A stretch of DNA of 45,245 bases, taken from contig JBDRHL010000227.1 of assembly GCA_043816955.1 (NCBI GenBank), forward strand, positions 1-45,245, in the 5' to 3' direction. Within the stretch, counting starts at the first letter, position 1. Each line of letters opens with the position of its first letter. Of the stretch, positions 26,482 to 34,836 are shown one piece after another. Origin of the DNA: JBDRHL01 sp043816955. Its GTDB lineage: Bacteria > Planctomycetota > Phycisphaerae > Sedimentisphaerales > CAYZTY01. The notes beneath the pieces are model-generated. The model had not been told where the DNA came from. It ran no database searches and worked only from the letters and a program-made list of their open reading frames with translations. The position numbers and the translations under genes are program-made.

Positions 26482-27513
26482 ATGAAGAGGCAAGTTGTGT
26501 ACATACTGGAGGAAGCCACATATCCGCAATGGGATAAACTACTGAAGCAATGCAACAAGACAAACCTTCTCCAGGCATGGGAATATGGGGAAGCCAAGCG
26601 AATTGTTGAGGGCTGGGGGCCGATTCGGTATGTGGTTCTTGATGGCAGCGAACCGGTTGGACTGGTGCAGGTATTGAACAAGCTGTTACCGTTGTTTGGT
26701 GGCTTTACGCGTATAAACAGGGGGCCTCTTTTTTTGTGTGATACAGTAAACAGAGATACCTTAAATGAAATAGTTGAAAATACCCTGCTGGCCCTGTATC
26801 GAGAGATAGTTGAGAAGAAGGGGTATTGTTTGGCTATCGCGCCCGAGATAGAACAGTCAGAAGAGATTGATCAGATGCTTGAACGTCTTGGTTTCCAGGC
26901 GGCAGGAGGAACTTGCTGGTCGTCTTCGGTTGTGGATTTATTATTGAGCGAGAATGATTTGTTCAGGGATCTTCGCGGCAAATGGCGCAACCTGCTCAGG
27001 AAATCCGAAAAAATGGGGCTGGAGCTTGAGCAAACATGCACTGACGAAGCAATGGGGTTTCTTATGGAAAAATATTGTTACATGCAAAAAGAGAAGGGAT
27101 TTGCCGGCGTTCCCAAAAATATTCTGATGGAATTAAGACGGCTGATTCAACCGGCTGATCGGATGCAAATACTTTTTGCGCAAAAAAACGGGATAAGAAT
27201 AGCAGGTATTTTAGTTGTAGGGCATGGGGATAGCTGTACTTATCTGGTAGGGTGGAATACGCCTGACGGAAGGCAGTTGCAGGCCAACTATTTTTTGTTG
27301 TGGCAGGCCGTTATGAGTTTCAGACACACCGGCTACCGGTGGTTCGATCTTGGAGGGGTTGACCGGGAGATAACGCCGAATATTGCACATTTCAAAACAG
27401 GGCTGGGTGGGGACAATTACAGACTGGCAGGGGAGTGGCTGGCAGCCAAGCACAGTTGGATGCCATTGGGCCTTAAAGTAGTTAATAAATTCAGAAAAGT
27501 CTTTTCCGGTTAG
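26482..27513 (+). CDS. FemAB/GNAT-like aminoacyl or acyl transferase
   Basis: 343 aa resembling the FemAB / Acetyltransf_6 double-GNAT family: 'NLLQAWEYGEAKRIVEGWGPIRYVV' at the N-terminus, 'FRDLRGKWRNLLRKSEKMGLELE' in the middle, and 'AGILVVGHGDSCTYLVGWNTPDGRQLQANYFLLWQAVMSFRHTGYRWFDLGGVD', which is the C-terminal GNAT core. It lacks the long helical arm of peptidoglycan FemX enzymes. It would transfer an acyl or aminoacyl group to an amine. Right after a deacetylase that could free such an amine, this is a logical pair (inference). Confidence 0.82.
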   Translation: MKRQVVYILEEATYPQWDKLLKQCNKTNLLQAWEYGEAKRIVEGWGPIRYVVLDGSEPVGLVQVLNKLLPLFGGFTRINRGPLFLCDTVNRDTLNEIVENTLLALYREIVEKKGYCLAIAPEIEQSEEIDQMLERLGFQAAGGTCWSSSVVDLLLSENDLFRDLRGKWRNLLRKSEKMGLELEQTCTDEAMGFLMEKYCYMQKEKGFAGVPKNILMELRRLIQPADRMQILFAQKNGIRIAGILVVGHGDSCTYLVGWNTPDGRQLQANYFLLWQAVMSFRHTGYRWFDLGGVDREITPNIAHFKTGLGGDNYRLAGEWLAAKHSWMPLGLKVVNKFRKVFSG

Positions 27514-27558
27514 AGAATTTGCGCAACAACAAGACAGAGGTTAAGGGATACAGAGCTT

Positions 27559-28725
27559 GTGAAAGGAAAAAAGCGTAGAATTGCCATTAACGGCCTCGGT
27601 ATTCAAAGAGGCGGAGGCCTGACTTCTCTTTTAGGCCTGGCGGGTGCGATTGATTCGGTTGATAAGAAAAACGCGTATCTGATTTTTCTACATACCGGTC
27701 AAAGGCACATTATTAATTCCTTGCCGGAAAGATTCAGCAAAGTTGTTTTTCCTCTTAACATAAAAAGTCTCTTTCTTCGGTTAATTGTGGAACAATTTGT
27801 TCTTCCTTTATGTCTGCTTTGGTATAGGGTGGACTGTTTATATTCTGGTGGGAACCTGACAATTCTTTTCGCACCCTGCAAACTTGTTTTCTTAATTGAA
27901 AACGCAAATCCCTATTCATTTTTAAAGCTGCAAAGATCGAAACAGGAAACAGTCAGAAATATTATAATCAGGTTTTTTACTTATGTTTCTGCTGCCCGGG
28001 CTGATTGTATAAGATTCCTTTCCGATGATTCCCGCAGGCTGATTTGCAATAATTACAGGATTCCGGCAGACAAAAGTTTTGTTTTGCCTCATGGGACCGA
28101 TTCGAAAAACATCTCTTCAGAGATCAGCACATGCGCCGAGACAGGGTTGTCCTGCAGGTTTATTCTTGTGGTTTCAGATTTTTATCCACACAAGAATATA
28201 AACAACATACTGGAAGCCTTTGATATTCTTGTTGAGCAATTCAAGTACGAAGGTTGCCTGGTTATTATCGGAAACTTTACATACTATAATTATAATAAAT
28301 ACTTCAAAAAAGTTCTAAAGAAAATTGAAGGCCTGAAGAATGGCCGCAAGGTAATACTGAAAGGACATGTTGAACATAAACAGCTATATGGTTTTTATAA
28401 GAATGCTGATGTCTTTGTATACCCTTCCATTGAAGAAACGTTTGGTATTCCGCTTATTGAGGCGATGGCCTTGAAGACCCCTATAGCAGCTTCTGACTGT
28501 TCAAAGCATAATTGGAACTACTTTAACCCGTTCAAGGAAGTTTGCGGGGATTCGGCGGAGTACTTTGATCCTTTGGATGCGAAGGATATGGCACGAGCTA
28601 TTCACAAAATAGCCACAGATACTAACTGCCGAGAGCGGCTTATTAAAAACGCAGCAGATCAGATTAGAAGATACGACCTGAAAGATATTGCCAGGCAGCT
28701 TGTAGAAAGATTTGAGAGTGTATGA
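27559..28725 (+). CDS. family 4 glycosyltransferase
   Basis: 388 aa from GTG 27559, with AAGGGA about ten bases upstream. It starts 'RIAINGLGIQRGGGLTSLLGLA', the Gly-rich acceptor-side loop. The donor domain has 'ILVVSDFYPHKNINNILEAFDIL', 'VFVYPSIEETFGIPLIEAMALKTPIAASDCS' (the EX7E motif, E...E) and 'CGDSAEYFDP'. This is a GT-B retaining enzyme using a nucleotide sugar; the specific sugar cannot be read. It overlaps the next gene by ATGA. Confidence 0.87.
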   Translation: MKGKKRRIAINGLGIQRGGGLTSLLGLAGAIDSVDKKNAYLIFLHTGQRHIINSLPERFSKVVFPLNIKSLFLRLIVEQFVLPLCLLWYRVDCLYSGGNLTILFAPCKLVFLIENANPYSFLKLQRSKQETVRNIIIRFFTYVSAARADCIRFLSDDSRRLICNNYRIPADKSFVLPHGTDSKNISSEISTCAETGLSCRFILVVSDFYPHKNINNILEAFDILVEQFKYEGCLVIIGNFTYYNYNKYFKKVLKKIEGLKNGRKVILKGHVEHKQLYGFYKNADVFVYPSIEETFGIPLIEAMALKTPIAASDCSKHNWNYFNPFKEVCGDSAEYFDPLDAKDMARAIHKIATDTNCRERLIKNAADQIRRYDLKDIARQLVERFESV

Positions 28726-30191
28726 GAGTATTACTGATAGAACCCCCTTTTGAGAGATTTATTGGACAGCGGTGTGAGTGGTATCCTATTGGGCTGACGT
28801 CCATTGCCACACAGTTGGAAACCAGGGGGCATACAGCCAGAGTATATAATGCGGAACATGATAATACACTGCAGTATATTAATATTGTCAGGTACCTGAA
28901 GAATTGTTGTAAATACAGACAAGGCCTTAAGGAGGAAAACCAGCCGATCTGGCAGGAAGTCACTCGGACGATATGTGAATTCAGCCCGGATATTGTAGGC
29001 ATATCGGTTAAAAGCGTAAAGATACCATCAGCCTTTAGAATCGCGGAGATATGTAAAAAGATTAGCAGGCAGATTCTTGTCGTTGCCGGGGGGTTTCATG
29101 CGACAACTAAGCCGGAAGATTTACTGAAGTCAGATAATATTGATATTGTTATAAGGGGAGAAGCAGAGGAAATCTTTCTGGAGCTTGTTGATGGCATTGA
29201 CAAAAACAGTCTTGATTTGAAACGAGTAGCAGGAGTTTCGTTCAGAGATTCAAACAGCGGTAATTTTAGCACAGCGGATCGGCCGTTAATTAAAGACCTT
29301 GATATGATATCCTTTCCCAAAAGAGAATTGATTATAGGATATGAAGACTGCACTTCGGACCAGCTTGGCTGGGTGATGACCAGCCGGGGCTGTCCATATG
29401 ATTGTGCTTTTTGTAATTCCAACGCTATTTGGAAGCGCAAGGTAAGGTATGTAAGTTTATCGAAAGTACTGGATGAAATAGATTATCTGGCAGATAAGTT
29501 TGGGATAACAAATATTAATTTTGTGGATGATTCTTTTACTGTAAGTAAAAAAAGGGTTTTTGAATTCTGTAATAAGTTGATAAATCGAAAAAAGAAAATT
29601 ACCTGGTCATGTCTTACAAGAGTAGATCTGTTGAATGAAGAGTTAATAGGTATCATGAAAAAGGCTGGTTGTACAAAAGTGGATATTGGAATCGAGTCCG
29701 GCAGTGAGCGTATTCAGAAGCTGATAAACAAGGATATTGTGTTAGATGATGTTGAAAGGATTTCCAAGCTCTTGAGAAAACACAAGATATTCTGGGCGGG
29801 TTTTTTTATGATAGGTTTTCCAACGGAAACCAGAGAAGAGATTCTTGAGACGCTGGCCTTCATGAAAAGAGTAAAGCCCGACTGGGCATGTATGAGTATT
29901 TTCGCTCCTTATCCCGGTTCGAAGCTGTACGATATGGTTAAAGCCGATGGGATGATTCGTGAGGACTGCGATAAGGTTGTCAGTCATCAGATCGCTGACA
30001 GTTGTTTTTCCAGGAATATTTCTCCCGAAAATTTTAAGAAACTTGCAGAGTTTGTATTCGACGAGTTTAACAGGTACAATAGTTCAGGTGTTAATTTACT
30101 CAGAAGGGCTTTATCGAGAAATTATCATAAGAACCCTCGGTTGATAATAAGTGACATGAATAAATTCTTATCTTGGCATAAGCAAAAATGA
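28722..30191 (+). CDS. B12-binding-domain radical SAM protein
   Basis: 489 aa, homologous over its length to the 22955 gene product. B12-binding-like N-terminus: 'RVLLIEPPFERFIGQRCEWYPIGLTSIATQL', 'VVAGGFHATTKPEDLL'. Radical SAM CxxxCxxC is 'CPYDCAFC' (C224, C228, C231), then 'NFVDDSFT', 'DIGIESGSERIQKL', 'FFMIGFPTETREE' and 'IFAPYPGSKLYD'. The N-terminus has an extra insertion of about 30 residues ('YLKNCCKYRQGLKEENQPIW') missing in the other copy. It overlaps the GT4 gene by ATGA. Function unknown; radical modification of a lipid or sugar is the likely class. Confidence 0.88.
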   Translation: MRVLLIEPPFERFIGQRCEWYPIGLTSIATQLETRGHTARVYNAEHDNTLQYINIVRYLKNCCKYRQGLKEENQPIWQEVTRTICEFSPDIVGISVKSVKIPSAFRIAEICKKISRQILVVAGGFHATTKPEDLLKSDNIDIVIRGEAEEIFLELVDGIDKNSLDLKRVAGVSFRDSNSGNFSTADRPLIKDLDMISFPKRELIIGYEDCTSDQLGWVMTSRGCPYDCAFCNSNAIWKRKVRYVSLSKVLDEIDYLADKFGITNINFVDDSFTVSKKRVFEFCNKLINRKKKITWSCLTRVDLLNEELIGIMKKAGCTKVDIGIESGSERIQKLINKDIVLDDVERISKLLRKHKIFWAGFFMIGFPTETREEILETLAFMKRVKPDWACMSIFAPYPGSKLYDMVKADGMIREDCDKVVSHQIADSCFSRNISPENFKKLAEFVFDEFNRYNSSGVNLLRRALSRNYHKNPRLIISDMNKFLSWHKQK

Positions 30192-30267
30192 ATTTGTTTT
30201 CAGTAAGGTCAGAATTTATTATTCTGCCCTGTGCCTGATTTTTTAACGAGCCGGAACTGGAATAAAG

Positions 30268-31272
30268 ATGAAACAGAAGGCCATTGTATTAATTGAATCT
30301 CTTTGTGATATTGACCAGAGCCTTGAGGCCGGGATATACAGGTCTTGTAAACAAGTAGGGCTGGAAAGGGATATTGAGTCGGCAAAAGCAATATTTATAA
30401 AGCCCAACCTGACTTATCCTGTGTATAAAAGGGGGGTAACTACCCGCAAGGAGTTTGTTGAAGGTCTTGTTGGAGTTCTCAGGAACATGAATCCTGTTAC
30501 GAAAATTTATATTGGTGAGGGGGAAGGGGGGTATAACAGTTTTCCCATGACAGATGCGATGCGGGAAATGGGTTTTTTCGAAATCGCGGAGAAATATTCA
30601 AACGTAGAAATTATAAATATTTCCAGGCTGCCGTCGCGTACGATTGAACTGACCGCGAGAGATAAGCCATATCCCATTGCTCTCCCGGCGTTATTTCTGG
30701 ATGAAATCGATTTTTCAATTACATGTCCTGTCCCGAAAGTTCACGGCATGACCAGGATAACTCTTTCCTTAAAAAATCAATGGGGATGTCTGCCTGATGT
30801 AATGCGGCTAAAAAATCATTATGTATTTAATGAGATTATCGGGCAAATCTGTGATAAGCTAAAATTCCGTTATGCTTTTCTTGATGGAAAATATGGGCTG
30901 GATAATAACGGCCCGATGGTCGGCAATCCTGTGGAGCTTAACTGGTTTGCTGCGTCTAATTCATTAGGCGCTTTTGACGTGATTGTAGCGGAAATGATGG
31001 GGTTTGACTGGAGAAAAGTCAGACATCTAAAAATGGCTTCGAAATATGGTTTTGTGCCTGACAGAAGCGATATAGAAGTTATCGGCGATATAAGGTCTTT
31101 ACAGAGAAGATTTTCGCTTAATCGAAATTTTTGGCATTATCCTGCATTAATTGCTTTTCATTCAAAAAGATTAACAAACTTGTTCTATCTTTCGAGGTAT
31201 GCAAAAATACTGCATGACATAATGTATACGTTCAGGGAGCGCCCGATAGATCCGGGGGATAATTCGGCTTGA
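30268..31272 (+). CDS. DUF362 domain protein
   Basis: 334 aa. The DUF362 signatures are visible: 'AKAIFIKPNLTYP' near residue 40, 'IYIGEGEGGYNS', and 'CPVPKVHGMTRITLSLKNQWGCLPD' in the middle, followed by 'FNEIIGQICDKLKFRYAFLDGKYGLDNNGPMVGNPVELN' and 'AFDVIVAEMMGFD'. No 4Fe-4S ferredoxin motif is attached, unlike many family members. The biochemical activity of DUF362 is not established. It sits between a radical SAM gene and the MDR-Gfo/Idh fusion. A 76-base gap precedes it. Confidence 0.85.
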   Translation: MKQKAIVLIESLCDIDQSLEAGIYRSCKQVGLERDIESAKAIFIKPNLTYPVYKRGVTTRKEFVEGLVGVLRNMNPVTKIYIGEGEGGYNSFPMTDAMREMGFFEIAEKYSNVEIINISRLPSRTIELTARDKPYPIALPALFLDEIDFSITCPVPKVHGMTRITLSLKNQWGCLPDVMRLKNHYVFNEIIGQICDKLKFRYAFLDGKYGLDNNGPMVGNPVELNWFAASNSLGAFDVIVAEMMGFDWRKVRHLKMASKYGFVPDRSDIEVIGDIRSLQRRFSLNRNFWHYPALIAFHSKRLTNLFYLSRYAKILHDIMYTFRERPIDPGDNSA

Positions 31273-31331
31273 GAGGTTTGGTGGGATTTGGTATCTTGAA
31301 AAGATTATCGAATAAAAGGATTTCGTGTTAA

Positions 31332-33548
31332 ATGAAACAGGTTATTCAAAATTATCGAACCGGTGTGGTTAAACTTGCGGATGTGCCGATTCCGGTTTGC
31401 AGCAAGAGTGATATTCTGGTTCGCAACATAGCTTCGCTGATAAGTATTGGCACAGAACGCTCTATCATTGATTTAGGCAGAAAAAGCTTGTTGGGCAAGG
31501 CAAAGGCGAGGCCTGACCTTGTTAAGCGTTTTGTGGATAAAACCAAAAAGGAGGGTTTTATTAAGACATTCAGGGAAGCTTTGGGAAGACTTGATAACCC
31601 TGTTTCGCTGGGATATAGCTGCTCTGGTATAATCGTTGAGGTTGGTGAGAATGTTCATAAGTTGTGCCCCGGCGACAGGGTAGGTTGTATCGGAGCAGGG
31701 TGTGCATCACATAGCGAATATGTGAGAGTTCCTGAAAATTTATGCTGCAGACTGCCTAAGAAGTCCAGCCTGGTAAATCAGCAGACCGATCAAGATGAGA
31801 CTATTTCGTTTGAAGAAGCTGCTTTTGGAATGCTTGGTACGATAGCGATGCATGGAATAAGGTGTGCAAGACTCAATCCGGGAGAAACTGTTACTATTAT
31901 CGGCCTGGGACTTTTGGGGTTATTATCGGTTCAGATTTGCAAAGCTTATGGATACAAAGTTATTGGTACGGATATCGATGCTTCTAAGGTGGGGCTTGCC
32001 AAAACGCTGGGGGCCGACTGCGTATTTGGCTCTGGCGAAGATATTGTACAAAATGTTAATAATGAGACCCAGGGATACGGCAGTGACGCAGTGATTATAA
32101 CAGCAGCAACAAAAAGCGATGAGCCAATTAATAAAGCCGTGGAGATTTCGCGGCAAAAGGGAAGGATTGTTGTTGTCGGCGTTGCTGACATTCATCCGAG
32201 TCGCAATGAGATGTGGCACAAGGAGGTTGAAATTGTAGTCTCAAAGGCGGGCGGCCCCGGAATATTTGACCCGTTGTATGAGAGACAAGGGATTGACTAT
32301 CCTTTCGGTGAGGTCAGGTGGACACAAAACAGAAACCTCGAACATTTTTATCAGTTGATTGCCGATGGGAAAGTTGACACGAAAACACTGATCACACATC
32401 GTTTTCCAATAGAGCAGTCCGAGACGGTTTACAAGAATATACTCGACGATAAGGGCGGGCCGTATATCGGTGTTTTGCTTGAGTATCCGGATGCAAAGCA
32501 GCCTGAGGTGCTCGCCGGCAGAATGTTGAAGATGCCTAAAGCCGTTGTCAAGGCCGGGGGTAAATTCAGGTCGACGATTGGTGTTATCGGAGCGGGATTA
32601 TTTGGAAAGGCTCTTTTGCTGCCTGCATTAAAAACTGTTCCTGATATTGAATTTCGCAGTCTGGCAACATCTTCAGGTGAGAATAGTTATCACGTCGCGG
32701 AAAAGTATGGTTTCAGTAACTACACCACCGATTACAAGGACATCCTTTCAGATGATTCTATCGATACGGTAATCATCCTGACTCCGCATAGTATGCACGC
32801 AAAAATGGTTCTGGAATCCCTCAGGAGCGGTAAAAATGTTTTTGTGGAGAAACCCCTGGCAGTTAATGAAGCCGAGCTTCGTGAGATAATTGATGTCTGT
32901 CAGAATGTCAGTGATAAGTTTCTCAATGTGGGTTATAACAGGAGATATTCTCCACATGCCGAGAAAATGGCTGGGTTTTTGAAAGGTCGGCACAACCCTG
33001 TTGTAGTTGCCTACAGGGTAAACGCAGGGTTTGTTCCAGCGGACCATTGGGTACATTCCCCGGCTCAAGGCGGAGGCAGGGTGATTGGTGAAATATGTCA
33101 CTTTGTGGATATGCTGCAGTTTTTATGTAAATCGAATCCTGCCAGAGTGTTTGCCGAAAGGATTTCAGGAAATAATAAAACAGCTATAAATAATGATAAC
33201 ATCGCAGTTACACTGAAATTCGAGGATGGTTCCGTAGGCAATATAGTATATTCAGCATCAGGGGATAAAGCATTCTCAAGAGAAAGAATTGAAGTATATT
33301 TTGACGGCAACACAATTGTTTGTGACGATTACAGGCGAACTTATCTATATGCCGGAAGTAAAACCGCGAAATTTAAGACAGCGAACCAACAAATGGGATA
33401 TAGCCAGGAATTGAGGAATTTCTTTGATGTAATAACCGGAAAGGCAGAACCCACCTTTTCAAATAAACAGATTTTCATCTCAACGTTAACGGTTTTTAAG
33501 ATCAATGAATCACTTGAGAAAGGTGAACCGGTAGAAGTGAATTTATGA
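31332..33548 (+). CDS. bi-domain oxidoreductase: MDR alcohol-dehydrogenase-like + Gfo/Idh/MocA
   Basis: 738 aa, two dehydrogenases in one chain. Residues 1 to about 395 are a medium-chain dehydrogenase/reductase: 'NPVSLGYSCSGIIVEVGENVHKLCPGDRVGC', 'AAFGMLGTIAMHGIRCA', and the nucleotide loop 'VTIIGLGLLGLLSVQICKAYG'. Residues about 410-738 are Gfo/Idh/MocA: 'TIGVIGAGLFGKALLLPALK', 'SGKNVFVEKPLAVNE', 'GYNRRYSPHA'. This fusion is a recurring annotated family in surface-polysaccharide loci, so it is not an assembly artefact. It may oxidise and then reduce the same sugar at different carbons (inference). It overlaps the next gene by ATGA. Confidence 0.9.
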   Translation: MKQVIQNYRTGVVKLADVPIPVCSKSDILVRNIASLISIGTERSIIDLGRKSLLGKAKARPDLVKRFVDKTKKEGFIKTFREALGRLDNPVSLGYSCSGIIVEVGENVHKLCPGDRVGCIGAGCASHSEYVRVPENLCCRLPKKSSLVNQQTDQDETISFEEAAFGMLGTIAMHGIRCARLNPGETVTIIGLGLLGLLSVQICKAYGYKVIGTDIDASKVGLAKTLGADCVFGSGEDIVQNVNNETQGYGSDAVIITAATKSDEPINKAVEISRQKGRIVVVGVADIHPSRNEMWHKEVEIVVSKAGGPGIFDPLYERQGIDYPFGEVRWTQNRNLEHFYQLIADGKVDTKTLITHRFPIEQSETVYKNILDDKGGPYIGVLLEYPDAKQPEVLAGRMLKMPKAVVKAGGKFRSTIGVIGAGLFGKALLLPALKTVPDIEFRSLATSSGENSYHVAEKYGFSNYTTDYKDILSDDSIDTVIILTPHSMHAKMVLESLRSGKNVFVEKPLAVNEAELREIIDVCQNVSDKFLNVGYNRRYSPHAEKMAGFLKGRHNPVVVAYRVNAGFVPADHWVHSPAQGGGRVIGEICHFVDMLQFLCKSNPARVFAERISGNNKTAINNDNIAVTLKFEDGSVGNIVYSASGDKAFSRERIEVYFDGNTIVCDDYRRTYLYAGSKTAKFKTANQQMGYSQELRNFFDVITGKAEPTFSNKQIFISTLTVFKINESLEKGEPVEVNL

Positions 33549-34753
33549 ATATTCTGCTTGTAACGGATTCCTACCCGCCCGAGATTCGTTCTGCTTCGAA
33601 CCTAATGTATGAGCTGGCGGAATGTCTCAAAGTATATGGCCATAATATCTGTGCGCTAACTTCGAATCCACGATACAATTTAAGCAGCCCGGAAGAAAAC
33701 GATCTGCCTGAATATAAAATTGAAAATGGAATCAAAGTGTTGCGGGCAAAAACGCTGCCTCACCATAAAATTAACTTTGTTATCAGGGGCATAGCACAGC
33801 TTACGATGCCGAAGATTTTTCTTGCCTGTCTGGCAAAATATGTAAAAGAGAAAATTGACGTTGTTATTGTTTACAGTCCGCCGTTGCCCCTTGCGCGTGT
33901 TGGAGAAAGCATTAAAACTAAGCATAATGCCAAATTTATCCTGAACGTTCAGGATGTTTTCCCGCAAAACGCGATAGACCTGGGAGTACTTGCCAATCCG
34001 ATGTTAATCAGGTTTTTCGAACACATTGAGAAAAAGGCGTATCGAGCCGCGGACAAGATTATTGTTCATTCCAAGGGTAATAAGTTATTCCTGACTTCTC
34101 AAAAAAACATCGACGACGACAAGGTTGACATTATCCATAATTGGGTTGACGTTTCGGGTTATAACGGCAAAGCGCGAAGCGGCAGATTCAGAAAAAAGTA
34201 CTGCCTGAATGATAAATTTATATTCCTGTTTGCCGGCGTGATCGGGCCTTCTCAGGGGCTGGATTTAGTTATTGAAGCAGCCAGCCGGGTTCGGGATTTT
34301 CCTGATATGTGTTTTTTGCTCGTCGGCGATGGGACTGACAAGCCCCGTCTGCAGCAAATGGCATGGGAAAGGAAGCTTGAGAATGTGCTTTTTCACCCTT
34401 TTGTGTCTGCGCAGGAATATCCTGAACTTGTCAAGGATGCGGATGTGGGTTTGGTATGTCTTAGCAGCAGAAACAAGACGCCGGTGGTGCCGGGCAAGAT
34501 TATGGGATATATGGCTGCCGGAATCCCTGTTTTAGCTTTTTTGCAGGAGCAGAGTGACGGCCATGAACTTATCAGGGACGCACAATGTGGATATTCGGCA
34601 ACTTCGGATAATCTTCAAAAAGCTGTTGAAATGATTTTGGAGATTTATAAAAACAGACATAGGCTGTCGGAGCTTGGTAACCGCGGAGCAGCCTATGCAA
34701 AAAAATATCTGACAATAGAAAAAGCTATTGAAAAACTTCAAAAACTGTTTTGA
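33545..34753 (+). CDS. family 4 glycosyltransferase (WbuB-like)
   Basis: 402 aa. The N-terminal 'ILLVTDSYPPEIRSASNLMYELAECLKVYGHNICALTSNPRYN' and 'VVIVYSPPLPLARVG', 'FILNVQDVFPQNAIDLG', 'KIIVHSKGNKLFL' are typical of the WbuB group. The donor domain has 'FLFAGVIGPSQGLDLVIEAA', 'NVLFHPFVSAQEYPELVKDADVGLVCL' and 'GKIMGYMAAGIPVLAF'. WbuB proteins transfer N-acetylated deoxy-amino sugars onto lipid-linked GlcNAc-type acceptors; the UDP-GlcNAc epimerase that follows fits such a sugar. The specific substrate is inferred only. Confidence 0.88.
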   Translation: MNILLVTDSYPPEIRSASNLMYELAECLKVYGHNICALTSNPRYNLSSPEENDLPEYKIENGIKVLRAKTLPHHKINFVIRGIAQLTMPKIFLACLAKYVKEKIDVVIVYSPPLPLARVGESIKTKHNAKFILNVQDVFPQNAIDLGVLANPMLIRFFEHIEKKAYRAADKIIVHSKGNKLFLTSQKNIDDDKVDIIHNWVDVSGYNGKARSGRFRKKYCLNDKFIFLFAGVIGPSQGLDLVIEAASRVRDFPDMCFLLVGDGTDKPRLQQMAWERKLENVLFHPFVSAQEYPELVKDADVGLVCLSSRNKTPVVPGKIMGYMAAGIPVLAFLQEQSDGHELIRDAQCGYSATSDNLQKAVEMILEIYKNRHRLSELGNRGAAYAKKYLTIEKAIEKLQKLF

Positions 34754-34836
34754 TATCTGTTGCTTCTGAATTATTTCTGATATTGGTAATTTTCGGTTTT
34801 TTGTTCCAACAAGCTTAGGTACTTTGGGAATTGACA

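Noticed and set aside
30192..30267. Terminator between radical SAM and DUF362 genes
   Set aside because: Only a six-base CAGAAT/ATTCTG stem with no adjacent T run.
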